From the NCBI GenBank assembly GCA_030949985.1, contig JAUZRX010000033.1, positions 1-58,496 on the forward strand: DNA of 58,496 bases, read 5' to 3'. Numbering within the stretch: the stretch's first letter is position 1; every line of letters starts with the position of its first letter. The DNA comes from Acidobacteriota bacterium (GTDB lineage Bacteria > Acidobacteriota > Polarisedimenticolia > J045). Positions 21,018 to 30,077 of this stretch are shown one piece after another. The notes under the pieces are model-generated. The model made no database searches. It was not told the origin of the DNA and worked only from the letters and a program-made list of their open reading frames with translations. The position numbers were made by a program, and so were the translations under genes.

Positions 21018-22250
21018 ATGTCGGTACGACGCGTGGGGATCGTCATGTTCTTGTCATTTGCTCTTCTGGGAGCATCGGTCTTGGCGGCCGACGCCCCGGA
21101 CTTCTCCCGGATGGTAGTAGTCGGCGACTCGCTCTCCGCCGGCTACATGAGCGGAGGCCTCGAGGAGGAAGGCCAACTGGCGGGCTACGCCGCCCTGGTG
21201 GCCCGACAGGCGGCAGCGCCGCTCTCCCTGCCCCTGATCGCCTACCCCGGGGTGCCCAACATCATGGAGCTGGAGACCTGGGGCCCGCCGCCGGTCTTCG
21301 GCGCGGTCGCCGGCCAGTCCTCCGGGCGTATCGACCCCTTCACCCAGGCCACCGACCTGGCCGTCCCTGGGCATGACGTGCTCGACGCCCTCGAAGCCCG
21401 CCCCGACTTCCCCATCGACAGCCTGACAGACCTGGTCCTGGGCCTGCCGGGACTGCTCGAAGGGGTTTCCATGAGCCAGGTGGAGTGGGCCGAGGCCCTC
21501 GAGCCCGGCGTGATCCTGCTCTGGATCGGCAACAACGACATCCTTGGAGCCGCGACCTCCGGCTCACCCGAACTGATGACCGACCCGGAGGTCTTCGAAG
21601 CCGCCTTCGGAGAGATCTTCGACCGCCTGGCGGCTACCGGCGCGCCGATCGTGGTGGCCAACATCCCCGACACCACCGTGATCGGTTACCTGACCCCGGT
21701 GTCGGAACTCTCCTGGACGCTCGGCGTGCCGATCGAGATCCTCTCCCAGGTCCTGGGAGTCGGCGCCGACGACTACGTCACCCTGCCCGGCCTGGACCTG
21801 GTGGGCAAGATCCTGGGCGGCACCATGCCGGGTCCCCTTCCCGACACAGCCGTCCTCGACGCCGAAGAGACCGGGCAAATTCGCCGGCGCACCGAGTTGT
21901 TCAACACCTTCATCGCGGCCAAGGCCGAGGAACACGCGGCGGCCCTGGTCGACATCCACGGCCTGCTCGAACGCGCCGACGCGGGCGGCGTCATGGCCTG
22001 CGGCAAGCGGCTGGCCACCCACTTCCTCGGCGGAGTCTTCTCCCTCGACGGTGTCCACCCGACTCGCACCGGCTACGCCGTGGTGGCCAACGAGTTCATC
22101 GCGGCCATCAACGACACCTTCCAGACGGCCCTGCCGATGGTGGACCTCTGCGAGGTGAGCGCCACCGATCCCCTGCTGCCGCCGGGACTGAGCTTCGCTC
22201 CCTCGGCCCTGGGCGCTCCGGACCGGGGCCTGCTGCGGCCGCACCCCTGA
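21018..22250 (+). CDS. Exported SGNH/GDSL-family hydrolase
   Basis: A 410-residue secreted esterase or lipase-like protein. Signal peptide at residues 4-23 (ends SVLAAD). SGNH block I is VVVGDSLSAGYMSG with the catalytic Ser (about residue 40), block III is IGNNDILG, and block V is DGVHPTRTGY with the catalytic Asp and His (about residue 345). It should hydrolyse an ester, perhaps of a lipid or an acylated polysaccharide. ATG 21018 has AAGGAGGAGG upstream. It ends in a strong terminator at 22356-22394, so it is a transcription unit of its own. Confidence 0.85.
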   Translation: MSVRRVGIVMFLSFALLGASVLAADAPDFSRMVVVGDSLSAGYMSGGLEEEGQLAGYAALVARQAAAPLSLPLIAYPGVPNIMELETWGPPPVFGAVAGQSSGRIDPFTQATDLAVPGHDVLDALEARPDFPIDSLTDLVLGLPGLLEGVSMSQVEWAEALEPGVILLWIGNNDILGAATSGSPELMTDPEVFEAAFGEIFDRLAATGAPIVVANIPDTTVIGYLTPVSELSWTLGVPIEILSQVLGVGADDYVTLPGLDLVGKILGGTMPGPLPDTAVLDAEETGQIRRRTELFNTFIAAKAEEHAAALVDIHGLLERADAGGVMACGKRLATHFLGGVFSLDGVHPTRTGYAVVANEFIAAINDTFQTALPMVDLCEVSATDPLLPPGLSFAPSALGAPDRGLLRPHP

Positions 22251-22355
22251 ATCGACCGCCCCCTCCTGGTGACAGATCTTTTACGAGCCGAGGCCTTTAC
22301 CAGGACGCCCATCAGCGATTAGTGTTCCGCGTAAGTGCCGGCGGTGGGTAACGGC

Positions 22356-22394
22356 GCCCGGGGGTGGGCCTTTCGGTCCACCCCCGGGCTTTTT
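22356..22394 (+). terminator. Rho-independent terminator
   Basis: A perfect 12-bp stem, GCCCGGGGGTGG (22356-22367) paired with CCACCCCCGGGC (22378-22389), is followed directly by TTTTT. It lies about 105 bp after the SGNH hydrolase stop. Confidence 0.9.
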
Positions 22395-22520
22395 CGACCC
22401 GACGCCTGCCGACGCTTCACCGCCCCTTCCGGTCCCCACGTTTGCAGTTCTGCCGCGACTCCCGCGAACGAGTTATGATGCCGGGGTCTGGATTCCACCC
22501 AGGGGACGAGGAGACCGGTG

Positions 22521-23348
22521 ATGGTTCGACGCGCTGCAACAGGCATCCTGGCCGTGCTGATCGCTCTGGGCGTGGTGAGCCTCGGGTGGAGTGAAACGGA
22601 CACGGCCCTCGACCACCCCTCGGTCGCGGAAGTCCTCGCCATGGCCGAAGCCGGCATCGACGACGCGGTCATCCTGGAACGAATCGCCCGACTCGAGCTG
22701 CCGGAGCTCTCCGGCCAAGACCTGGCGGCGCTGAAAAAAGCCGGGCTTTCCGACGGTGTACTCCTGGCGCTCGTCCGCCGCGGCGGGCACGCGCCCTCGT
22801 CGGACCCGGCGCCCGGGCCCCGGCAGACGCCTGCCACCGCGGCGCGCCCGGAGGCCCAGGCTCCCGAGCCTTTCCCCGAGGGCATGGGCCGGCTGGTCGT
22901 GGAGTTCCGCTCGCCGTTTCCCGTCTCTTTCCTCGAGGTGGTGGTGGACGGCAAGTCCGTGGCCACTCGCGGCGAAATGCTGGAAGGAGCGTCGGATCCC
23001 GGCCAGTTCCTCGCCCGCCCCGCCCGCCTGTCCATCAAAAAGGGCGAGGTGATCTACGAGGAACTGCTACCCGCCGGTTCCCATGAAATCCTCGCCGGTT
23101 TCGCCGTCACCAGCGTGGAGAGCAACCCGGACGACGAGTGGAGCGAGTACTCGCGGGAGCGCTATACCTCCCGCGGCGTCCGGGCCGAGCGCCGCACCAC
23201 GCCCCTGCCCGCATGGGGAGCCAACCCGGGAGCCACCTGCGAAATCGTCGAGGGCGAGACTTGCCGGGTGATCGTCGAACTCCAGCGCCGGCGTTCCCGC
23301 CACCGCGGCGGCGGCTCGGCATACGGACTGAAATACCGGCTGCGCTGA
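22521..23348 (+). CDS. Exported protein of unknown function
   Basis: A 275-residue protein with a signal peptide (residues 5-25). Residues 30-90 form two short helical units (SVAEVLAMAEAGIDDAVI and DLAALKKAGLSDGVLLAL) like the small helical repeats common in exported acidobacterial proteins. A Pro/Ala-rich linker follows, and then a beta-rich C-terminal domain with two Cys (CEIVEGETC), perhaps a disulfide. ATG 22521 has GAGGAG upstream. It is the first of four exported proteins on this strand. I do not recognise a named family. Confidence 0.7.
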   Translation: MVRRAATGILAVLIALGVVSLGWSETDTALDHPSVAEVLAMAEAGIDDAVILERIARLELPELSGQDLAALKKAGLSDGVLLALVRRGGHAPSSDPAPGPRQTPATAARPEAQAPEPFPEGMGRLVVEFRSPFPVSFLEVVVDGKSVATRGEMLEGASDPGQFLARPARLSIKKGEVIYEELLPAGSHEILAGFAVTSVESNPDDEWSEYSRERYTSRGVRAERRTTPLPAWGANPGATCEIVEGETCRVIVELQRRRSRHRGGGSAYGLKYRLR

Positions 23349-23380
23349 ACCCGGCCCCCCGGCCGGCGCCCGTCCATCCG

Positions 23381-23396
23381 GCCCCCGGCCGGGGGC
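23381..23396. repeat. GC-rich palindrome
   Basis: GCCCCCGGCCGGGGGC is a perfect 16-bp palindrome 32 bp after the preceding stop codon. There is no T-tract, so it is not called as a terminator. Confidence 0.4.
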
Positions 23397-23587
23397 GCGG
23401 CGCCGTCCGGCCGCATGCCCATTTTGCCGTGTAACGCTTCCCCTCCCACCGCGACCTCCTCTTGTGGACGGGCCGGCACGCCCGCCAGCCGGAAGGTGGC
23501 CCGACTCCCGCCCCGCGGGGTCGCTGGCCCTTCCCGGATGCGCTGGAGAGTCCGCTTGCTTGCGGCACGACACAGGAGGAGAAGGCG

Positions 23588-25006
23588 ATGCATTGGCGAA
23601 GGAAGGTTCTTGCCCTGTTGATCCTGGTAAGCCCGGCTCCGGTGACCTGGGCCAACAAGGTCACTCGATTGACCCTGGGGCCCGTCGCCCCCCTGTCGGT
23701 GAAAGTCGCATCGAGCCAGGGAGTCAGCTATGACAAGGTCGTCTCGACCGATGAACTCGAATTCTCCGTCTCCGCCGACTGCCGCTTCGACAAGAAGCCC
23801 GGGTTCCAGGAGCACGATCTCAACGAACTGACCATCAACCCCTCCGGCCTGGGCGGGGAGTTGCGAGCACCGGCCTGGCGGTCGAGTCACAGTTGGGGCC
23901 GGTACTGGATCAAAACGCCACTGTTGGGCGAGAAGGTCATCCTGCGGACCCGCTGGAACCGAACACCGAGCAGCAGAATGGCCGATGCGGTCGAGGCCTG
24001 CAATGACGAACTGGCGCGACTCGTCTTCAAATCCCCGGACAAGACGCGCGAGTACTTCCTGGCCCGGGGCTTCCATGTCATGGTTCCCGATGGTGGCGAA
24101 CTGAAGGTCTCGCTCACCTGCAATCCTCTCCTTCCCAAGGCCGGATTCTCCGACTTCCATGACAAGACCAAGCGCTTCGATCTGAAAATCGAGTGCCTGC
24201 CCTCGAAAGCCGCCAAGGAAAAGCTGGTCGACGGCGATACCGTCGAGATCAAGAGCTTCACGACTCCTCCGAAGAAAGATGCGGTGGCCTGCCCCGGCAA
24301 GGTCCGCTTCAGGGCCACCATCGCGAGCAAGGCCAAGGTCTCCGGGGAGGCATGGCTCGAATCCATGCCCGCGGGTCCGGGATCTCCTCCCGCGGGAAAA
24401 GGCAAGAAAACGAAATGGTCGATGAGCAAGCCCGGGCAGGCGACCTCCACGCTCGAACAACCCTGGGATGGGGCCGCCGGCAAGTGGACCCGCGGCAAGA
24501 CGCGCCTCGTCCTGAGCTGGAAAGACTCCAGCGGCAAGACCTGGACGACCCGCTCGGCTCCCGTCACGTTCGATCGTCGCTGTTCCCCTGCCTCGGGTGG
24601 AGGCCTCGCCCTGGCTCCGCAAATCAACAGCAGCACGGTCGAGATCAAGAGCTTTTCCGTCGACAAGAAGAAATCCGCCCTCCGGTGCCCCGGCAAGGTC
24701 ACCTTCAAGGCCAGGATCGGCAGCCGGGAAAAGCTTTCCGGCCAGGCCTGGCTGGAATCCATGCCGAAAGCGGGACGTCCCCGGCAGGTCGGAAAAAAGC
24801 ACAACTGGACGATCAGGGGAGCCGGGCAGGCGACCTCCACGATAGAACAGCCGTGGGAGTCCCCGGCGGGGAAGTGGGTCGAGGGCAGGACCCGCCTGGT
24901 CGTCGGTTGGAAAGACCTCAAAGGCAGAACGCACACGATCCGGTCGAAGCCGGTGACCTTCAGTCGTCAATGCATGAAGACGGCCGCCATCAGGATCCAT
25001 CGCTGA
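23588..25006 (+). CDS. Exported protein with two Ig-like repeats
   Basis: A 472-residue protein with a signal peptide (residues 4-21, ending TWAN). Two homologous blocks of about 115 residues fill the C-terminal half (about 220-338 and 352-467). Each starts near VEIKSF, contains CPGKV, WLESMP and AGQ/PGQATST-x-EQPW, and ends TFxRxC with the two Cys spaced to form one disulfide per repeat. This looks like a duplicated Ig-like domain. The N-terminal half is unrelated and contains three more Cys. ATG 23588 follows AGGAGGAG. Function unknown; surface binding is a guess. Confidence 0.7.
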   Translation: MHWRRKVLALLILVSPAPVTWANKVTRLTLGPVAPLSVKVASSQGVSYDKVVSTDELEFSVSADCRFDKKPGFQEHDLNELTINPSGLGGELRAPAWRSSHSWGRYWIKTPLLGEKVILRTRWNRTPSSRMADAVEACNDELARLVFKSPDKTREYFLARGFHVMVPDGGELKVSLTCNPLLPKAGFSDFHDKTKRFDLKIECLPSKAAKEKLVDGDTVEIKSFTTPPKKDAVACPGKVRFRATIASKAKVSGEAWLESMPAGPGSPPAGKGKKTKWSMSKPGQATSTLEQPWDGAAGKWTRGKTRLVLSWKDSSGKTWTTRSAPVTFDRRCSPASGGGLALAPQINSSTVEIKSFSVDKKKSALRCPGKVTFKARIGSREKLSGQAWLESMPKAGRPRQVGKKHNWTIRGAGQATSTIEQPWESPAGKWVEGRTRLVVGWKDLKGRTHTIRSKPVTFSRQCMKTAAIRIHR

Positions 25007-25019
25007 ACCTGTGAGTCCC

Positions 25020-25052
25020 CCGGGAGGGCCGGTTGTCGACCGGCTCTCCCGG
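25020..25052. other. Long hairpin between two exported-protein genes
   Basis: A 14-bp stem with one G-T wobble (25020-25033 with 25039-25052) and a TGTCG loop lies between the stop at 25006 and the ATG at 25066. No U-tract follows. It could be a processing or partial termination site. Confidence 0.5.
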
Positions 25053-25065
25053 CACGGAGGCGATC

Positions 25066-27123
25066 ATGGTTCGTCGACATGCATGCGGGGCGGGAAGAAG
25101 GCGCTGGACGCCGGGACGGACCGGCAAGGTCCTCCTGCTGTGTCTCGCGGGCCTGCTCGCAAGTCTGCCCTCGGCTCCCGCCCTGGAGACACCCGCCGTA
25201 CCGACCCTGCTCGAGCCCGACCATCCGGTCCGCCGACCGACCGATCCGATCCGCATCCGGGTGCCGGGACTCGCCACGCTCGAGCCCGACCGCATCATGC
25301 TGGAAATCGATGATTTCGACGTGACCGACATCGCTCACGTCGACACCGGCAGTGAGATCCTCTCGATCCGGCCGGTCGAAGCGCTGGAGTGGGGTGAGCA
25401 CAGGCTGCGGCTCACCGTGCGCGGCCCTGACGGCGAGTTCCTCGAACGCGGGGCCTGGAGCTTCGAAATACGCCACTCCCGCCATCTGCGCGAAGTCGGC
25501 ATGACGGCGGAGGCGAGCGCGAGCGGATTCCGCCGGGTGCTGGCCCGCGACCCCGAAGACACGGGAAAGAGGTCGGGGGCCGATGGCGGCGCCCGCTTCT
25601 CGGGGGCGGTGTCCGACGACGGCTGGCGGCTATCGGCCGCAGGAGAACTGCTCTACGACAGCGATCCCCTGCAGCTTCCTCGCGAGCGGGGGTCCGTCGA
25701 TCTCGGTGATTTCCTGCTGCGCGGAGAGTTCGGATCCTGGTGGCTCGCCGCGGGACACCAGGATCCCGCGGCCCCCTCGCTGGTCCTCCAGGAGCTGCGG
25801 CGCCGCGGTGTCTCGACGGGCTATGGTGACCTCGAGGGGAATCTGTACGCGGCGGCGTTCCTCGTGCGTTCGCAACAGGTCACCGGTTTGACCGGCGGAT
25901 TCGGCGTGGGCGACACAGGAGACCGCGTGGAAGGTCTGACGGTCCGGGGCCGTCCACTCGACGGCCGGCCGGAAGCGCTGGTGCTCTCTGCGACCTGGCT
26001 CAGTGGACGCGACCCCGGGCAGACCGGGGAAGGCGTCGGCGGCGACACGATCACCCGGGCCAGGGGACGGGCGGCGTCCGTGTCGCTGGCGAGTCGCCTG
26101 CTCGACGATCGCCTGCAGATCGACGCGGAACTCGCACGAACGCGTTTCGACTTCGACGGCGACGGCAGTGCGGAGGCCAGGCGCGATCGGGCCCTCTCTG
26201 CGCGGATGGGCTGGGCGGCTCTCAGGGATCACCAGATCCGGAATCGGACAGCGACTCTCGACCTGGGCCTCGAACATCGCCGTATCGGCACGTTTTTCCG
26301 CAGCATCGCCGACCCGACCGTGGTCGCCGACCGGGATCTCCTGCGGGCCACCGGTGCGTTTTCCTGGGCGGGATGGGACGCCCAGGCGGAACTCTCGAGA
26401 GAGTTCGACAACGTCAACGGCCTTCCGTTGCTTCCACGCCTGCGCACGACCCAGGGCACGCTCTCCATCGGGTGGATGGCGCCGCCACCCGACGACGAGG
26501 ATCCAGCCCCCTGGTACGGACAGCCGTCACTGACGGTGAACTGGATCCGGCTGGGCCAGAACGTCGTCCGCCCGGGGATCGAGCTGCCCGTGGGTGATTT
26601 TCGTGAGACCGACACGCTCTCGCTGTCGGCCGCCTTTTCCTACCCGGCGTGGCACTGGAGCGCCGGACACACGGTCGGGAGCGAGACCGACTATGCGGAA
26701 ACGAGCGCCAACACGGAGAATCGGATCACGGAACTCGGCGTGCAAATCACACCCGGGTCCGGGGCGAGCGTGGGGATTTCCATGCAGCGAAGTCTGACCA
26801 GGGACCGGGACGCCGGGGCGGCCTGGACCACCGATACCGTCGTGATCGACCTGGGCCATACCCTGAAAGCGGGCCTGCACGCCAGCCTGGGAGCGTCGTG
26901 GAATCGAGATCGAAGTTCCAACGGCGCGGCATCGCCGCGCACGCTGGACCTGACCGGCATGCTCCAGTGGGTCGTGCAGGAAGGGGGAGGCGGTCGACCC
27001 GCCATCCTGCTCTCGCTCGAAGGACAGCACCACCGGCGCCGGGACCCCGCCGACCTTTCCGGTTCCGCCAGGGTCTACCGGGTCTACCTGCGACTGGCTG
27101 TGAGCTGGTCCACAGACCGATGA
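25066..27123 (+). CDS. Predicted outer-membrane beta-barrel protein
   Basis: A 685-residue exported protein. The N terminus is Arg-rich, followed by a signal segment (about residues 22-41). Next comes an Ig-like or cadherin-like domain (about 50-140, with PTDPIRIRVPG and EWGEHRLRLTVRGPDG). From about residue 150 to the end there are alternating-residue amphipathic strands, many ending in aromatic or Arg residues, as in a large porin. ATG 25066 has GGAGG 7 nt upstream. The next gene begins within 12 bp of its stop. No named family recognised. Confidence 0.65.
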   Translation: MVRRHACGAGRRRWTPGRTGKVLLLCLAGLLASLPSAPALETPAVPTLLEPDHPVRRPTDPIRIRVPGLATLEPDRIMLEIDDFDVTDIAHVDTGSEILSIRPVEALEWGEHRLRLTVRGPDGEFLERGAWSFEIRHSRHLREVGMTAEASASGFRRVLARDPEDTGKRSGADGGARFSGAVSDDGWRLSAAGELLYDSDPLQLPRERGSVDLGDFLLRGEFGSWWLAAGHQDPAAPSLVLQELRRRGVSTGYGDLEGNLYAAAFLVRSQQVTGLTGGFGVGDTGDRVEGLTVRGRPLDGRPEALVLSATWLSGRDPGQTGEGVGGDTITRARGRAASVSLASRLLDDRLQIDAELARTRFDFDGDGSAEARRDRALSARMGWAALRDHQIRNRTATLDLGLEHRRIGTFFRSIADPTVVADRDLLRATGAFSWAGWDAQAELSREFDNVNGLPLLPRLRTTQGTLSIGWMAPPPDDEDPAPWYGQPSLTVNWIRLGQNVVRPGIELPVGDFRETDTLSLSAAFSYPAWHWSAGHTVGSETDYAETSANTENRITELGVQITPGSGASVGISMQRSLTRDRDAGAAWTTDTVVIDLGHTLKAGLHASLGASWNRDRSSNGAASPRTLDLTGMLQWVVQEGGGGRPAILLSLEGQHHRRRDPADLSGSARVYRVYLRLAVSWSTDR

Positions 27124-27134
27124 GGTACAAGACC

Positions 27135-28289
27135 ATGCACGACGGAACCTCGAAAAGCATGCTCATCGCCGCGCTGCTGGCGCTGGGCGCCCTACAACCG
27201 ACCCGCGCGGCGGTCACGACCGTCACCGCCACTCCCGCCTCGCGCAGCGTCCCCATCGCCCGCGCCACTTCGGTCGCCGTGGTCTGGAACGTCACCCGGG
27301 TGATCACCGGCGCCAGTGGCGGCACCACTGTCTTCTCTTCGGGAGGCACCTTTCGCGCGGGAAGCACAGACGGTCCGATACTCGGCACGAACGCGCGCGG
27401 CCTGTCGCAGACCAAGCCACCAGCCCCGCTGACCGTGCTCTCGTTCCGCGAGTCGGTGCTCGTGCCCGCGCAAGTGGTGTTCAGGGCCCACGAGCTCGGC
27501 GCCGGACGCCTGTTCTACCTGCGCACCTTCGATGACGGCACGGCCGCGGCCGGCGGTGCCGTCGAACTCAAGATCACAGGCGGCGCTGGCGGGAGTTTCG
27601 GGGTCGAGCGGCTGGCCTTGACGTTCGAGGGCGGAAGCGTCATCGACGTGGTCGAGCCGGGAGCGGACCTGCGCGCCGAAGCGCGTCTGACTTTTTCGGG
27701 CAGCGGCCTGCTGCGGGCTGTCTGGGAGGTGGCCGAGCCCGGGGATGCCGTGGAGAACGCCGCGTTCCGTCCGCTGGCGATCGTCCGCCGGTATGTGGCC
27801 GGCCGTCGTTCACCCTCGCTGAAGAGCCCGGCCCTTCCGGTCCACCTCGGGGGCATGTACCGGGTGCGGTTGAGGCTCGTCGCACCAACACCCGGCTTCA
27901 CCCCACCGGAACTACGCTACTTCGTCCGCGCGGCGGCTCCGTTCCGGCCGGCTGTGATGGCCCCTCTCGGGCCCCGCGCTGGAACGACACTCGACAAGAG
28001 CACCCGGTTTGCATGGAGCCCCGTACCGGGCACGCGAGCCTACCGGTTGCAGATCCTCGAGCCCACGGACAGCACCCGGGCCGTCACCGGTGCGATCGTG
28101 GACGCCGAGCGCCGAGAGCTGGTCCTGTCGGAGATCACCCGCGCCCACCTGGCTCCGGGAGAGCGCTATGTCTGGCGGGTGCAGGCGATCGACGCCTCGG
28201 GCCGCGTGATTGCGGAAAGCCCGCCCCGGGAACTCGTCGTCGCCCCCGAGGGCTCTGCTCCACGACCCGCGGCGGACGGGCGCCGCTGA
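27135..28289 (+). CDS. Exported protein with a fibronectin-like C-terminal domain
   Basis: A 384-residue protein with a signal peptide (to about residue 25, ending PTRAA). The C-terminal ~95 residues (FAWSPVPGTRAYRLQILEP and GERYVWRVQAIDASGRV) look like a fibronectin type III fold. ATG 27135 has GAGGT at good spacing; an in-frame ATG at 27120 overlaps the previous stop (ATGA), so the two genes are coupled either way. It likely works with the beta-barrel protein encoded just upstream. Function unknown. Confidence 0.65.
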   Translation: MHDGTSKSMLIAALLALGALQPTRAAVTTVTATPASRSVPIARATSVAVVWNVTRVITGASGGTTVFSSGGTFRAGSTDGPILGTNARGLSQTKPPAPLTVLSFRESVLVPAQVVFRAHELGAGRLFYLRTFDDGTAAAGGAVELKITGGAGGSFGVERLALTFEGGSVIDVVEPGADLRAEARLTFSGSGLLRAVWEVAEPGDAVENAAFRPLAIVRRYVAGRRSPSLKSPALPVHLGGMYRVRLRLVAPTPGFTPPELRYFVRAAAPFRPAVMAPLGPRAGTTLDKSTRFAWSPVPGTRAYRLQILEPTDSTRAVTGAIVDAERRELVLSEITRAHLAPGERYVWRVQAIDASGRVIAESPPRELVVAPEGSAPRPAADGRR

Positions 28290-28350
28290 ACGATCCGGCA
28301 CCACGAACCAAGACCCGGGCACGCCGCCGGGTTGTGGAAGACCCACCCTC

Positions 28351-28375
28351 TGACACCCGCGCTCGTCGGGGGTCA
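28351..28375. other. Hairpin at the 3' ends of convergent genes
   Basis: A 9-bp stem with one mismatch, TGACACCCG paired with CGGGGGTCA, overlaps the napH stop codon. It faces the end of the exported-protein operon and could slow transcription from both sides. No U-tract. Confidence 0.3.
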
Positions 28376-29224
28376 GCTTCGGTGGGAGCGGAAGCGGAGG
28401 GATCCGGGACTGGTGGGGCAACCCTCGATGCAGGCGCCGCAGTTGGTGCAGCCGTCGTAGGGGCGCAGGTGACGCGGATCGAGGCGCCAGGAGCAGGCTT
28501 TCACGCAGTTGGTGCCCTGCAGTCCCGGCCGGCAAGTCTGCGCCTGCCAGCCCACGGTCAGCGTCCAGGGCAACCGGATCAACACCAGCACCGAGCCCAC
28601 CGGGCAGAGGAGCCGGCACCAGGTCCGCCGCGGGAGCACGATTTCGAGCACCAGCAACACGACGAGCAGGACAACGGTGCCCACGGTGGCTCCGCCGAGA
28701 TACAGGATCTCCAGCGGAAGCTGGGTGATCAGACGGGGGGCGGAAATCAACGCCGCCAGGGGCAGGCCGAGCCCGGCGGAAGCGGCCAGCACACCTGCCA
28801 GCCAAAGCCATCGCAAGCGGCCCGCCGGCCGAGTTCCCGCCCGCGGCCGTCGCCCCGGCAACTTGTCCAACACCTCGCTGATCAGCCCCCAGGGACAGAT
28901 CCACGAGCAAAAGACGGGGCCCAGGACCAGGGCCAGCAGAACCGGAAGGATCATCCCCCCCAGCAGCGAGAGCTGCGCCGAGCGCGACGCGAGCATCGAG
29001 GCCAGGCCCGCGGCGGGATCCACCAGCGCCACGGGACCGAGGTGCAAGGAGGCCAGCGTTCCCAAGACCGCCGTCTGCCCCCACCACCTGGCCGACAGGG
29101 GCAGCAGCGTGAAGAAGAGCGCGAAGAAGAACTGGCTGGCCCGCCTCCAGCGGGTCCAGCGTAACCGGACGCCCACGGCCTCACCGCAGGGACGGGCCGG
29201 CGTCGATCCGTCGCCCCGTCCCAT
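28373..29224 (-). CDS. napH: NapH-type membrane ferredoxin protein
   Basis: A 283-residue membrane protein with four to five helices. It has the two NapH cytoplasmic-side motifs, FCSWICPWGLISE and WCRLLCPVGSVL, and one C-terminal 4Fe-4S cluster motif CTNCGACIEGCP; a second set of Cys lies just before it (QTCRPGLQGTNCVKAC). NapGH is known to pass electrons from quinol toward periplasmic nitrate reductase. ATG 29224 starts 1 nt after the napG stop. The C terminus is short. Confidence 0.85.
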   Translation of the reverse strand: MGRGDGSTPARPCGEAVGVRLRWTRWRRASQFFFALFFTLLPLSARWWGQTAVLGTLASLHLGPVALVDPAAGLASMLASRSAQLSLLGGMILPVLLALVLGPVFCSWICPWGLISEVLDKLPGRRPRAGTRPAGRLRWLWLAGVLAASAGLGLPLAALISAPRLITQLPLEILYLGGATVGTVVLLVVLLVLEIVLPRRTWCRLLCPVGSVLVLIRLPWTLTVGWQAQTCRPGLQGTNCVKACSWRLDPRHLRPYDGCTNCGACIEGCPTSPGSLRFRSHRS

Positions 29225-29225
29225 C

Positions 29226-29729
29226 TCAGAGGAATTCCCGCCGCTTGACGCGAATCGCGATGGGACGGGCCGGACACGGTGGCACACAAAGGCCACACCC
29301 CACACAGAACTCCCGGTCCACCACCGGCTCGAGGGCGAAGTTCTGACGCAGAGCCTTGTCCTGGAAAGGGCAGGCATCGACGCAAGCCCGGCAAAGGATG
29401 CCCTGGAAGGCATAGCAGAGATCTTCGTCCACCACCGCCTCGCCCATGTCCACGTCTTCCTTGGCCACGGGCTGGAGGGCGCCGGTGGGACAGAGGGGCG
29501 GACAGATCATGCACAGGTAGCAGGGGGTTTGCTCCGGCCGGATCACCGGGGTCCCCATGCCGGCGCCGAAAGTCCAACCCGCAGGCCGGATCGCCCGGTA
29601 GGGACACGATTCGGTGCAACGCTGGCACTGGATGCACAGGCGCAGAAACTCCTCCTCCCGGCGGGCTCCGGGGGGACGCAAGTCGGAATCGTTGAACCAG
29701 GCGAGAAACCCTCTGCGGCTGCGTTGCAT
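29226..29729 (-). CDS. napG: NapG-type ferredoxin
   Basis: A 167-residue protein with four 4Fe-4S-type Cys groups: CIQCQRCTESCP, CYLCMICPPLCP, a CRACVDACP group and CVGCGLCVPPCP. This matches NapG/MauM ferredoxins. The N terminus (MQRSRRGFLAWF) has two arginines before a short hydrophobic stretch but no clear Tat signal, so its cellular side is uncertain; NapF is an alternative name. napH follows after 1 nt. Confidence 0.8.
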   Translation of the reverse strand: MQRSRRGFLAWFNDSDLRPPGARREEEFLRLCIQCQRCTESCPYRAIRPAGWTFGAGMGTPVIRPEQTPCYLCMICPPLCPTGALQPVAKEDVDMGEAVVDEDLCYAFQGILCRACVDACPFQDKALRQNFALEPVVDREFCVGCGLCVPPCPARPIAIRVKRREFL

Positions 29730-29771
29730 CGTCGGGCGTGGATCCAGGAGAGGGAGAAAGGCGGGGACCTG

Positions 29772-30077
29772 TCAGGCCCCCGCCTCGTCGGCTCTTCCCA
29801 TGAAGGTGGGAAACAAGCCGAGAATCTCGTCGTCTTCCGCGAGGAGATCCTCGGCCTTCTTGACCAGGCTCTTGCCACTTTCGGCTGTCCAGACGGCGGC
29901 GATGCGCTGGCTGCCATCGCCTCCGACCAGTTCGAGACCCTCCTGGCGCGCCAGGCGAATCGCCACCGCCGGAGCGCGGCCGGGCATGGTTTCGATGACC
30001 AGGCCGGCCACGATCTCCACCCCGTCGGCGGGCAACGCGCCGGCCCAGTGGCGAGGAGATCCGGAGGAGGTGTCCAT
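29772..30077 (-). CDS. napD: NapD-type Tat-proofreading chaperone
   Basis: A 101-residue protein with the NapD ferredoxin-like layout: VEIVAGLVIETMPGRAPAVAIRL, then a central beta strand (RIAAVWTAESGKSL) and an acidic end (quoted in pieces). NapD binds the Tat signal of NapA during cofactor insertion. ATG 30077 shares one base with the napA stop (TGATG), so translation is coupled, as expected for a dedicated chaperone. Confidence 0.75.
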   Translation of the reverse strand: MDTSSGSPRHWAGALPADGVEIVAGLVIETMPGRAPAVAIRLARQEGLELVGGDGSQRIAAVWTAESGKSLVKKAEDLLAEDDEILGLFPTFMGRADEAGA

